From Desulfovibrio desulfuricans (GTDB lineage: Bacteria; Desulfobacterota; Desulfovibrionia; Desulfovibrionales; Desulfovibrionaceae), in the NCBI GenBank assembly GCA_015062205.1, contig SUVB01000035.1:1-64000 (forward strand): a DNA stretch of 64,000 nucleotides, written 5' to 3'. Below are positions 1 through 8,147 of this stretch, piece by piece. The position numbers and the translations under genes are program-made. Every line of letters starts with the position of its first letter. The stretch's first letter is position 1. The notes under the pieces were generated by a model. The model was given only the letters and a program-made list of their open reading frames with translations, was not told where the DNA came from and made no database searches.

Positions 1-60
1 GGTTTTGGGTATTTGCTTGCCACGAAGAGCTTCAAGAATGGAAAGTTTTCTGGTTACCAT
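1..60 (-). CDS. 5' end of an unidentified leftward gene (partial)
   Basis: Only the first 20 codons lie inside the window; the product begins MVTRKLSILEALRGKQIPKT. The ATG at 60 is preceded by a strong ribosome binding site, AGGAGG, with a six-base spacer, so this is a genuine start. A possible promoter lies just upstream (TTGTTC at 116-111, TATTGT at 94-89, 16-bp spacer). The gene points away from the repressor relic at 346-572, an arrangement common for phage regulators, but too little is visible to name it. Confidence 0.6.
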   Translation of the reverse strand, partial: MVTRKLSILEALRGKQIPKT

Positions 61-345
61 AGTTCGCCTCCTGTCATGGAGGAATCTTACAATACTGATA
101 CAGAAACAGCGAACAATTTTTGGGATTAAATCAGTACGTCCCTCATAGTGGTAAGGAGGACGGCGCGAAGGGGTATGCTGCGTCCAGAATACGGTAGGAG
201 CAAGGAGATGATAGTGAGGTGTGCTGTCATAAGCAGACTGGAGCAGACGCATTGGCGACGGGAATCGCCTCGACTACTCCGTACGGGGCAACACCATCCA
301 TATCGTCACCTGCCGCAACCACTACGAAAATTGAGACCATTTCCC
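61..345. other. Intergenic region between the divergent partial gene and the repressor relic
   Basis: About 285 bases. The first 100 are AT-rich and hold the putative promoter of the leftward gene ending at position 1. The rest has no convincing gene. A short frame over roughly 250-333 reads GDGNRLDYSVRGNTIHIV and may be further relic phage sequence, but I cannot assign it. Confidence 0.4.
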
Positions 346-572
346 ACCGCCAACGGCGTACACTCCGGCTTCCTGCCGCGTAAGGGCAACCCGGACACGA
401 TGGTTCTGATGCGGGTTTCCGACGACAGCATGGTGCCGGAAATCAAGGATGGCATGTGGTGCTGGTTGACCAGAGCAAGAATTGCATCCTGCCCGGTCGC
501 ATGTATGCCATGAGAATTGCGGAGGCCATCTATTATGCCAAGCGGATTGATACCCTGCCCGGCAGGATGGTC
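346..572 (+). pseudogene. Frameshifted C-terminal relic of an S24 (LexA/CI-type) phage repressor
   Basis: This is the self-cleaving peptidase half of a phage-type repressor, without its DNA-binding half. One frame encodes NPDTMVLMRVSDDSMVPEIKDG, which contains the SM-x-P nucleophile serine. The reading then continues in another frame as VLVDQSKNCILPGRMYA followed by IYYAKRIDTLPG, which contains the catalytic lysine. A single missing base at about 453/454 (GGC ATG where GGC GATG is expected) explains the break. No upstream helix-turn-helix frame is visible, and the relic runs out about 30 bases before the lpdA stop. The family assignment is good; that the break is real and not a sequencing error is inferred from the missing N-terminal half. 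Confidence 0.7.
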
Positions 573-603
573 CGCAGCCGCCGCACAAGCCGCTGCCCCG
601 TTT

Positions 604-2016
604 TCACCCTTCCAGGGCGCGACAGGCGGCGCGCGCCGCCTCGTACAGGCCTTCGGCCAGAGTCGGGTGCGCGTGGACGGTCGCAGCCAGCTGGCGTACG
701 GTCAGCCCGGCGGTCAGCGCCGCCCCGGCCTCGGCCACCAGATCCGAGGCATGTGCGCCCACGATATGCGCGCCCAGCACGCGACCGCTTCCGGCTTCGG
801 CCACGATCTTGAAAAAGCCCGGCAGTTCGCCCATGGCGTGGGCCTTCCCCAGTTCGCGCATCTGCGTTGTGCCGCAGACGATCTCCATTCCGGCGGCCCT
901 GGCCTGGGCCTCGCTCATGCCGACCTCGCCGATTTCGGGCGCGGTGAATATGGCCGAAGGCACGGCGTCATAGCGCATGGGTCGCGGGCTGCCGCACAGG
1001 GCATCCACCACGCGCAGCCCCTCCGCAGCGGCCACATGGGCCAGCATGATGCGGTCCGGGCCAAGAATGTCGCCCACGGCATAGATGCCGGGCACGGATG
1101 TCTGCAGCGTGTCGTCCACGACAATCCAGCCGCCCCTGTCCACGGCCACGCCCGCTTCCGCCAGTCCCAGCCCCTCGACGGCAGGCGCGCGTCCCACGGT
1201 CGCCAGCACCATGTCGGCCTCAATCTCCTCGCCGCCCCCGGCGACGGGCTGTTCCACAAAGGGCGAGGGCTGCACCGTGCCGCGCGCCACAGCCTCCTCC
1301 ACCCGCACGTCCGCCAGCGTCCTGCCGACGAGTATCCGTATCTTCTGCTTGCGCATCTCGCGCTGGAGCAGGGCGCTCACCTCCTGATCCACCGAGGGCA
1401 TGGGCAGCAGGCGGTCCAGCCCCTCAATCACCGTGACCTCGCTGCCGAAGGCGCGGTAAATGCAGGCCGTTTCGCAACCGATGACGCCGCCGCCCACAAT
1501 GACCAGCCGCCGGGGCAGACGCGCCGACGGCAAGGCGTCGTCGCTGCTGCACACATGCTCGTGGTCGAAGGGCAGGCCGGGCAGCTGCCGCACGCGGGAG
1601 CCCGTGGCGATGATCACGGCATCACCGGTGACCGTGGTCTCCTCTTTGCCCTGCACCACGACGGTATGCGCATCCGCAATGCGGCCCGTGCCGCGCAGCA
1701 GGGCAATTTTGAGACGGGCGCAGGTTTTTTCCAGACCGCCGTTGAGAACGCTGACAACGTATTCCTTGCGTTTGCGCACGGCCTCAAGGTCTATGGACGG
1801 CGAACCGCCGACAGCAACTCCGTACTCGGCCAGGCGCGCGGCCAGGGTCAGGGCGTCGGCGCTGGCCCGCAGGGTCTTGGTGGGGATGCAGCCGCGATGA
1901 AGGCAGGTTCCGCCCAGGGCGTCGCGCTCGACCAGGGTGACGTCACAACCGCGCCGCGCCGCTTCAAAGGCTGCCGTATAGCCGCCGGGGCCGCCGCCGA
2001 TGATGGTAATTCGCAT
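604..2016 (-). CDS. lpdA: Dihydrolipoyl dehydrogenase (E3)
   Basis: The 470-residue product is a FAD-dependent disulfide oxidoreductase that reoxidises dihydrolipoyl groups with NAD+ in 2-oxoacid dehydrogenase or glycine cleavage complexes. It starts MRITIIGGGPGGYTAAFEAA (FAD-binding fold). The redox disulfide motif GGTCLHRGCIPTKT places the cysteines at 38 and 43. A second nucleotide-binding glycine motif, IVGGGVIGCETA, follows, then the FAD signature GIYAVGDI. The dimer-interface HAHPTLAE near the C-terminus supplies the catalytic His-Glu pair. Length is normal for the family. The ATG at 2016 was chosen because the fold begins there; upstream codons in frame look non-coding. No lipoyl-enzyme partner genes lie nearby, so the complex it serves is not shown here. 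Confidence 0.93.
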   Translation of the reverse strand: MRITIIGGGPGGYTAAFEAARRGCDVTLVERDALGGTCLHRGCIPTKTLRASADALTLAARLAEYGVAVGGSPSIDLEAVRKRKEYVVSVLNGGLEKTCARLKIALLRGTGRIADAHTVVVQGKEETTVTGDAVIIATGSRVRQLPGLPFDHEHVCSSDDALPSARLPRRLVIVGGGVIGCETACIYRAFGSEVTVIEGLDRLLPMPSVDQEVSALLQREMRKQKIRILVGRTLADVRVEEAVARGTVQPSPFVEQPVAGGGEEIEADMVLATVGRAPAVEGLGLAEAGVAVDRGGWIVVDDTLQTSVPGIYAVGDILGPDRIMLAHVAAAEGLRVVDALCGSPRPMRYDAVPSAIFTAPEIGEVGMSEAQARAAGMEIVCGTTQMRELGKAHAMGELPGFFKIVAEAGSGRVLGAHIVGAHASDLVAEAGAALTAGLTVRQLAATVHAHPTLAEGLYEAARAACRALEG

Positions 2017-2525
2017 GACACTCTCGCTTGTTGCCACAGTTGCACAGGAGCGGCAACCGCCCTTCCGGCGGCTGCCGCATGCATCATGCCAGACTGTCGA
2101 TACGCCGTCGAGCGATACTGCGCCCCCCCGGCAACCGCCTGCGCGACATGCGCCCCCGGCACGTCGGGATGCGATGGAATGCGGCGCAATGCCGTCGAAG
2201 GCCTGCATTCCGAAAATTCCTATGGCATCTTGCGGACGTCCATGCTATCTCTCCTGTTAACTTGTGACAATTCCTTTGACAAGGCAGTCCATCCTGTACG
2301 CCCATCACGCTGTTGATGAAATCTCCGCCGCTCCCTTCCCCGGAGAGTCCGCGCACTGCCAGAAGCTGCCGTGCTGTTCCGGAACGCCTTTTCTCCCCCC
2401 CGTGGGGAACGACGTGCGGAGAGCTGCCACGAAACCGGCGGGAAAGACTTCGCCGTGACGCGCGCGGCGGCTGTGCGGGCCAACGGGGTGCGCGTTGCCC
2501 TGTCCCCGGCAGAAGGAATGCATGC
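2017..2525. other. 509-base divergent intergenic region (lpdA / diguanylate cyclase)
   Basis: Apart from the possible leader ORF at 2220-2243, no gene is supported. A weak promoter-like pair for the leftward direction (TTGTCA, 17-base spacer, TAACAG) sits just upstream of that leader ORF. Frames covering the region lack a ribosome binding site or any recognisable family feature. Confidence 0.35.
2220..2243 (-). other. Possible 7-codon leader ORF upstream of lpdA
   Basis: A very good ribosome binding site (AGGAGAG) precedes an ATG at 2243 that opens only MDVRKMP before a TAG. It lies about 200 bases upstream of lpdA on the same strand. It could be a leader peptide, or the start of a gene destroyed by a nonsense or frameshift mutation. 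Nothing further downstream in any frame looks conserved. Confidence 0.25.
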
Positions 2526-4478
2526 ATGAGATTCTCCACCCTTGCCAAAACCAATGTCTTTGTCGGGCTTGTCCTGATACTGGGCTTCTCCCTGCTCTCC
2601 GGCATGTACTACCTTTCCTTTTACAGGGACTCCATGACGCGTCTGGAGCACGAAGCCTCCCAGCATATCGCCGTAATATATTCGCGGCTGTCGTCATTTT
2701 TCATACAGCCTGTCAGCATTTCAAGAACCATGGCAATGGACAGCTTCCTCATCTCCTACCTTTCCCGCGATGAGTCTTACAAGGATCCGGACTTTTCCAA
2801 AGTCATCACAAACTATCTGAAGGGGTACAATAAAATATATGATTCTGACGGTTCATTTCTGTCACTTATAAAAAATAATGCTTTTTACACACAAGATGGA
2901 TTTATTGTCACTATCGACAATGACAAAATGCGTCATGCATGGTATGAAAGGTCTCTATCAAATAAAGCTGATTATGATGTCAATATAGATATTGATAAAA
3001 CAATATCTGCAAACAATGATATTTCATTATTTGTAAATTATAAAGTCAGAAGCCTAAATAACAGGCTGCTGGGTTTTATCGGCATTTGTGTGCACCTCGA
3101 TAAAATAATGGATGATATTCTGGATTTTGAAAAAAACTCCGGCGTCACGGTGAATATTGTGGATGAAGAGGGCCTGATTCAACTCTCAAGCCATGCAACA
3201 GGACTTTCAGAAATAAACTGGCTTGAGTTGTCCGGGAACGAAAAATTCGGCGATATCAGATATCTCAAAAACGATGTGTCTGTTTCAAATAAAGACAGTT
3301 TTACATATATCAATAATGATACGCATAATTATGTGGCCGTAAAATATATTCCCCAGCTTTCCTGGCTTCTTGTTGTTGAGAGTTATATGGGAGATTTCTA
3401 TACGCAATTAAAATCTGATATTATCAAATCAAGTTTCATTATACTATCTTTAATGGCTACAATCATTATATTTATAAGCAATATAATATCAAAATTTGAG
3501 CACAAAATAAAAAACATACTCGAGGACAGGCTTCGATATTTTCATGATGCAACTCGATATATGTATACAAGTATCTATGAAATAGATATTTCAAATGACC
3601 GTTTTGCGCCTGAAAGCCGTTTTCATCAATTTCAATTTCTCAAAATGGAGGAGGAATTTCCCTATTCCAAGAGTCTTCATTTATTAGCAGAACGAGTTAT
3701 AAAAAAGGAATTTCAGGAAGAATTTCTCGCCACATTCTCACGGGAAAATATTTTACGTGAGTACAGCAGGGGCACTGAACATCTCAACATGGACTGCCCA
3801 GTCCTGCAAAATGGTCAATTCCAGTGGATGAGGTATGATGTCCACATCTTTTCCGTGGATCGCGACAAGAGCATCCATACCTATATGTACGCAAAGGACA
3901 TCAACTCCCAGCATGAGAAAGAAGAGGAAGCGCGCACTGACGCCCTGACACTGTGTCTGACGCGCGGCGCCGCGGAACAGAGCATCACATGCTGTCTGGC
4001 AGCAAAACAGGAACGGCAGTACGCCTTCTTCATCATTGATATTGACAACTTCAAACGCTCCAACGACACCTTCGGCCATGCTTTCGGCGACCACTGCATC
4101 CAGCAGTTCGCCCGGCGCATCCGCAACGTATTTCGCAACGACGACATCATCGGGCGTTTCGGCGGCGACGAATTCGTGGTCTTCCTTCCCTGCCGCGATG
4201 CGGACTGGGTGCGCGAAAAGGCTGCAGCCCTTGTCCGCGCGCTGGACATGGACTGCGAAAAGGGGGAAGCCAGCCTGCATGTTTCCGCCAGCATCGGCGT
4301 CGCCCTCTCCCCGGCCCACGGGCAGGACCTCGCCACGTTGTACCGCAATGCCGATGCGGCGCTGTACGCGGTCAAGAAGGCGGGCAAAAACAATTTCCGC
4401 CTGTATGACCCGGAAATCATGTGCGGCATGGGGAGTGGCGCAACGTTTGACCGGGCAAACAGGCCCGGCGACGCCTGA
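2526..4478 (+). CDS. Membrane-anchored diguanylate cyclase with periplasmic sensor domain
   Basis: The 650-residue protein makes c-di-GMP from two GTP. TM1 is at about residues 8-29 and a periplasmic sensor region, probably dCache type, runs from about 35 to 300. TM2 is at about 302-325, followed by a PAS-like linker (about 335-460) and a C-terminal GGDEF domain. The active-site GGDEF is intact at 546-550, and an RNDD inhibitory site lies five residues upstream, so product feedback inhibition is expected. The ATG at 2526 has AGAAGG upstream and opens directly into TM1. Bases from about 2800 to 3760 are strikingly AT-rich with AT-ending codons, whereas the start and the GGDEF domain match the GC-rich neighbours. 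It is the first of four co-directional genes. Confidence 0.9.
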   Translation: MRFSTLAKTNVFVGLVLILGFSLLSGMYYLSFYRDSMTRLEHEASQHIAVIYSRLSSFFIQPVSISRTMAMDSFLISYLSRDESYKDPDFSKVITNYLKGYNKIYDSDGSFLSLIKNNAFYTQDGFIVTIDNDKMRHAWYERSLSNKADYDVNIDIDKTISANNDISLFVNYKVRSLNNRLLGFIGICVHLDKIMDDILDFEKNSGVTVNIVDEEGLIQLSSHATGLSEINWLELSGNEKFGDIRYLKNDVSVSNKDSFTYINNDTHNYVAVKYIPQLSWLLVVESYMGDFYTQLKSDIIKSSFIILSLMATIIIFISNIISKFEHKIKNILEDRLRYFHDATRYMYTSIYEIDISNDRFAPESRFHQFQFLKMEEEFPYSKSLHLLAERVIKKEFQEEFLATFSRENILREYSRGTEHLNMDCPVLQNGQFQWMRYDVHIFSVDRDKSIHTYMYAKDINSQHEKEEEARTDALTLCLTRGAAEQSITCCLAAKQERQYAFFIIDIDNFKRSNDTFGHAFGDHCIQQFARRIRNVFRNDDIIGRFGGDEFVVFLPCRDADWVREKAAALVRALDMDCEKGEASLHVSASIGVALSPAHGQDLATLYRNADAALYAVKKAGKNNFRLYDPEIMCGMGSGATFDRANRPGDA

Positions 4479-4606
4479 ACCGGAGCGCATGTTGTCGCTG
4501 CGGGCAGATGCCCCGCGCGGGAATATCGTCCCGGCACGGGATATGGTATGTCCGTCGCAGATGCAGCAGGCGGACAGGCGTGAGCACTTTTTTTGGGGAA
4601 GAGCGT

Positions 4607-5995
4607 ATGCAGTACATTGCAAAAATTGCGGCGGCGGCGGGCCTCCTCTTCATGGGGCTGGCCGTCGCCTTGCTGGCGCAAATAGATGTTGCCGCGCTGC
4701 GCGCGGCCGACGCCCTGCATCCCGGTTCCGGGGTCTGGGTCTGCCTGGGCCTGGTTCTGGCCGAGCTGGCGGCGCTGCTGTGGCTGTACCTGGCGCTGTT
4801 TGCGCGGCCGGCCAAACTGGTGTTGCGGCGGGACGCATCTGCTGAAGAACGGCAGGCCTTTCTTGCCGAAATGCGTCGCCGCCTTGCGCGCAACAGCCAT
4901 GTGCGGGACGCGGGCCTCTCGCGGGACGCGCCCGACTTCATGGAGCAGGCGCTCACGGTTCTGGACGCCCGCGCCGAGGCGGAAATCCGTTCCGGCGGCA
5001 AAAAGGTCTTTCTGGGGACAGCGCTGGCGCAGAACGGCCGGCTGGACGCGCTGATCGTCTTCTTCGCGCTCTGCCGCATGGTCTGGCGCATTTCCGCCGT
5101 CTACAACCAGCGCCCCACGCCACGGGAAATTCTGAGCGTCTACTCCACGGTTTCCTCGGCGACCTTTGTGGCCTTTTCCATCGATGCGCTGAACATTCCC
5201 CAGACCATTGCCGACGCCATGAACGAGCTTGTGCCGTCCGTGGCCCCGGCCATGGCCGCATCGTCCGTGCCCTTTGTGGGCGCGGCCATGCACGTGTTCA
5301 CCGCCTCCGTCATCGACGGGGCGGCCAACAGCCTGCTGGCGGTGCGCGCCGGCGTCATCACGCGCAGGGCCTACCGCTACGCCATGTACGGCGGGGAGGG
5401 GAATCTGCGCAGTTCCACGGTGCGTGAAACAGGAGGCATCCTGCTGGACATCTCGCAGGAATCCGTGGGAGCCATCGTCAAGGCGCTGAAAAAAGAGTTG
5501 CAGGCGCTCTCCCTGAACAGCGGCAGGAAATTCATGGACAGCGCGGGAAGGGTGACCGCCGGCGTGACAAGCACCGTGGCCGGCGCGGCCGCCGACGCCG
5601 CCGACCTCGTGAGCGACGGCGCACAGACCGTGGCGGACTGCGGCAGGGCCACGGTGGAGGCCGTAATGGACGGTGCGCAAAAAATGGCGGAAACTGTGCG
5701 CCACAGTGCGGACGCTCTGGGAACTACCGCACGGGCGGCGGGTTCCTCCGTGGTGGAAGGCGCGCAGACTGTGGGCTCGGCCGTGCGCAACGGCGGCCGC
5801 GCCGTGGCGGACACGGCCGTTTCCGGCGTGCAGAAGGCGGCGGACGGCGTCAGAACGACGACGGATTTTCTGGGCGAAACAGCGCGTACCGTCGGCGACG
5901 CCCTGGGAACCGCCGGGAGGGAGACGCTCTCCCAAGTCAGGAAGACGGGCGAGGCGCTGCGCGATCTGCTGCCCGGCCGCGGCAAAAAATCCTGA
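4607..5995 (+). CDS. DUF697-domain membrane protein with long repetitive C-terminal tail
   Basis: A 462-residue protein of unknown function. Two hydrophobic segments lie near the N-terminus (about 7-25 and 42-65). A DUF697-like region follows at about 145-265, recognised from the stretch around DALIVFFALCRMVWRIS and its small-residue-rich hydrophobic segments. From about 305 to 450 the sequence turns into degenerate Ala/Gly/Val/Thr-rich repeats of the type GAQTVADCGRATVEAV, ADTAVSGVQKAADGVRTTTD and ETARTVGDAL, which should form a long amphipathic helix like LEA or apolipoprotein repeats. The ATG at 4607 follows GGGGAAGAG. It lies between a diguanylate cyclase and an HD-GYP protein; no direct link to signalling is shown by its own sequence. 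Confidence 0.65.
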   Translation: MQYIAKIAAAAGLLFMGLAVALLAQIDVAALRAADALHPGSGVWVCLGLVLAELAALLWLYLALFARPAKLVLRRDASAEERQAFLAEMRRRLARNSHVRDAGLSRDAPDFMEQALTVLDARAEAEIRSGGKKVFLGTALAQNGRLDALIVFFALCRMVWRISAVYNQRPTPREILSVYSTVSSATFVAFSIDALNIPQTIADAMNELVPSVAPAMAASSVPFVGAAMHVFTASVIDGAANSLLAVRAGVITRRAYRYAMYGGEGNLRSSTVRETGGILLDISQESVGAIVKALKKELQALSLNSGRKFMDSAGRVTAGVTSTVAGAAADAADLVSDGAQTVADCGRATVEAVMDGAQKMAETVRHSADALGTTARAAGSSVVEGAQTVGSAVRNGGRAVADTAVSGVQKAADGVRTTTDFLGETARTVGDALGTAGRETLSQVRKTGEALRDLLPGRGKKS

Positions 5996-6054
5996 CCCGG
6001 CGCCGTGTCTGAGATTCAGGGCCCTTTGGGACTGTTACCGCAAGCGAGGCCAAC

Positions 6055-8079
6055 ATGATCATCCGGCTGTGGGGCACACGCGGGTCCATCCCCGTATCTT
6101 CTCCGCATATGGCGCGATTCGGCGGGGCTACGGCCTGCGTCGAAGTGCTGAAAAACAGCGGCGAGCGCCTGATTCTGGACGCGGGCTCGGGCATCCACGC
6201 CCTCGGCGACGGCATGTCGCGCGAGGTCACTACGGAGTGCGCCATCTGCATCTCCCATCTGCACTGGGACCACATCATGGGCCTGACCTGCTTTGCGCCG
6301 CTGTACGACCCGGCCCAGAAACTGACGCTCTACGGCGCGGCCGCGCCCAAACCCTTTGCCCAAAGCATCCGGGGCCTGTTCGAGGAAACCTATTTCCCCG
6401 TCCCGTGGGAATCCCTGCCGAAGCGCGATATTGTGGAATTTACGCCCGGCGGGCAGTTCTCGGCCTGCGGCATGAGGGTCAAGACCTGCCCCACGGGCCA
6501 TCCCGGCGGCTGCACGGCCTTCCGCGTGGAGGCCGACGGCTGGAGCTTTGTCTACACCGGCGACCATGAATGCGGCGACAACGCCGCCACGACGCGCCTG
6601 CTGGACTTCATGGCCGGGGCGGATGTGGCGCTGGTGGACGGGCACTATTTTCTCAGCGACTACGAGACGCACAGGGGCTGGGGGCACAGCGCCATAGAGC
6701 ACTGGCCCGAAGCACTGGCCCGGAGGGGCGTGAAGCACTGCATCTTCACCCACCACGCCCCCACGCATACCGATTCCGAACTGCAGAACGCCATCAATGC
6801 CCTGCGGGACCGTTGCCGTCACCTGCCCATCACGCTCCAGCTTGCGCGCGAGGGCATGCGCATCACGGCCGAAGGCGGCGTCATGGAGCCGGGCGAGGAG
6901 CACCTGAAAAACGCCGATGCCGAACTGTTCGACTTTTTCCAGCGCATTTCGCATTTTTCCGACATCAATCTTGTGTTGGACAACATTCTGGAACAGGCCC
7001 GATCCCTGACTCTGGCCGACGCCGGCACCATCTACCTGGTGGAGGACAACCACCTGGTCTTTTCCTACACGGCCAACGACACGCTCTTCCCCGGCTCGGA
7101 GGCCAACAAGCATATCTACCTCAAGTCCGAGCTGCCCATCGACACGAAATCCATCGCGGGCTTCGTGGCCTGCACCGGCCGCGCCCTGAACATCCCCGAC
7201 GTGCGCGCCATCGCGGAAAGCGAGCCTTATGCCTTCAACGAATCCTTTGACAAGGCCACCGGCTACCGCACCGTCTCCATGCTCACCCTGCCCTTTGCCG
7301 ACGCCTACGGCCGCCTTCTGGGCGTGCTGCAGCTCATCAACAGCACCTTTCAGGGCCGGGTGCGGCCCTTCACGCCCGGCATGGTGCAGGCCGCCGGGCG
7401 ACTGGGCATGCTGGCCGTCACCGCGCTGGACCGGGCGAACATGGCCAACGACCTCATCTTGCGCATGCTGCGCACCACTTCGCTGCGCGACCCGCGCGAG
7501 ACGGCCGGCCATGTGCGCCGCGTGGGGGCCATGGCGGCGGAAATCTACCACCGCTGGGCGGAGAAGCACGGCGTCCGCTTTGAGGAGCTGCGCACCACCA
7601 AGGGGCGCATGCGCATGGCCGCCATGCTGCACGACGTGGGCAAGGTGGGCATTCCCGACGCCATCCTGAAAAAGAACGGCCGCCTCACGCCGGAGGAGCG
7701 CGCGGTCATGGAAACCCATACCGCCATGGGCGCGGATCTCTTCACCGACGCCCGCGCCGATGTGGACAGGATGGCCCGCGACATTGCCCTGCACCACCAC
7801 CAGAAATGGAACGGCCAGGGCTATACCGGCTCGGACAGATATCCCCTGCTGGCGGGAGAGGCCATCCCCCTGGCGGCCCGCATCACCGCCATCGCCGACG
7901 TGTACGACGCGCTCATCTCCCGCCGCTGCTACAAGGAGCCCTGGCCGACGGAAAAAGCCGTGGCCGTGCTGCAGGAGGACGCAGGCACGCATTTTGATCC
8001 GGAACTGGTGCAGGCGTTCATGGAAATACGCGACGTCATCGACGCCATCTGCAAGCGTTTTGCCGAAACGGACGCCTGA
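6055..8079 (+). CDS. Three-domain MBL-GAF-HD-GYP protein, probable c-di-GMP phosphodiesterase
   Basis: The 674-residue protein has no membrane segment. Residues 1 to about 230 are a metallo-beta-lactamase fold with the metal motif HLHWDH at 68-73 and later histidines, including GDHE and HHAPTH. A GAF domain spans about 285-460. An HD-GYP domain follows, with the HD pair at 526-527 in MLHDVGKVGIPDAIL and the signature stretch HHHQKWNGQGYTG at 580-592, where the usual GYP reads GYT. HD-GYP proteins hydrolyse c-di-GMP. The MBL part resembles the phosphodiesterase/RNase Z-like branch, and its substrate is unknown. The change of the GYP proline could alter activity or partner binding. The ATG at 6055 follows a GC-rich 59-base gap after the DUF697 gene. 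Confidence 0.85.
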   Translation: MIIRLWGTRGSIPVSSPHMARFGGATACVEVLKNSGERLILDAGSGIHALGDGMSREVTTECAICISHLHWDHIMGLTCFAPLYDPAQKLTLYGAAAPKPFAQSIRGLFEETYFPVPWESLPKRDIVEFTPGGQFSACGMRVKTCPTGHPGGCTAFRVEADGWSFVYTGDHECGDNAATTRLLDFMAGADVALVDGHYFLSDYETHRGWGHSAIEHWPEALARRGVKHCIFTHHAPTHTDSELQNAINALRDRCRHLPITLQLAREGMRITAEGGVMEPGEEHLKNADAELFDFFQRISHFSDINLVLDNILEQARSLTLADAGTIYLVEDNHLVFSYTANDTLFPGSEANKHIYLKSELPIDTKSIAGFVACTGRALNIPDVRAIAESEPYAFNESFDKATGYRTVSMLTLPFADAYGRLLGVLQLINSTFQGRVRPFTPGMVQAAGRLGMLAVTALDRANMANDLILRMLRTTSLRDPRETAGHVRRVGAMAAEIYHRWAEKHGVRFEELRTTKGRMRMAAMLHDVGKVGIPDAILKKNGRLTPEERAVMETHTAMGADLFTDARADVDRMARDIALHHHQKWNGQGYTGSDRYPLLAGEAIPLAARITAIADVYDALISRRCYKEPWPTEKAVAVLQEDAGTHFDPELVQAFMEIRDVIDAICKRFAETDA

Positions 8080-8147
8080 CCGCGCGGCCGCAACACCGCA
8101 AACGCATCCTTTGCAACCCGCGCGTCCGGCGCGTAACAGGACTCGGT

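Noticed and set aside
517-2316. Long rightward open frame opposite lpdA
   Set aside because: lpdA on the other strand has all catalytic motifs; this frame is a GC-driven shadow.
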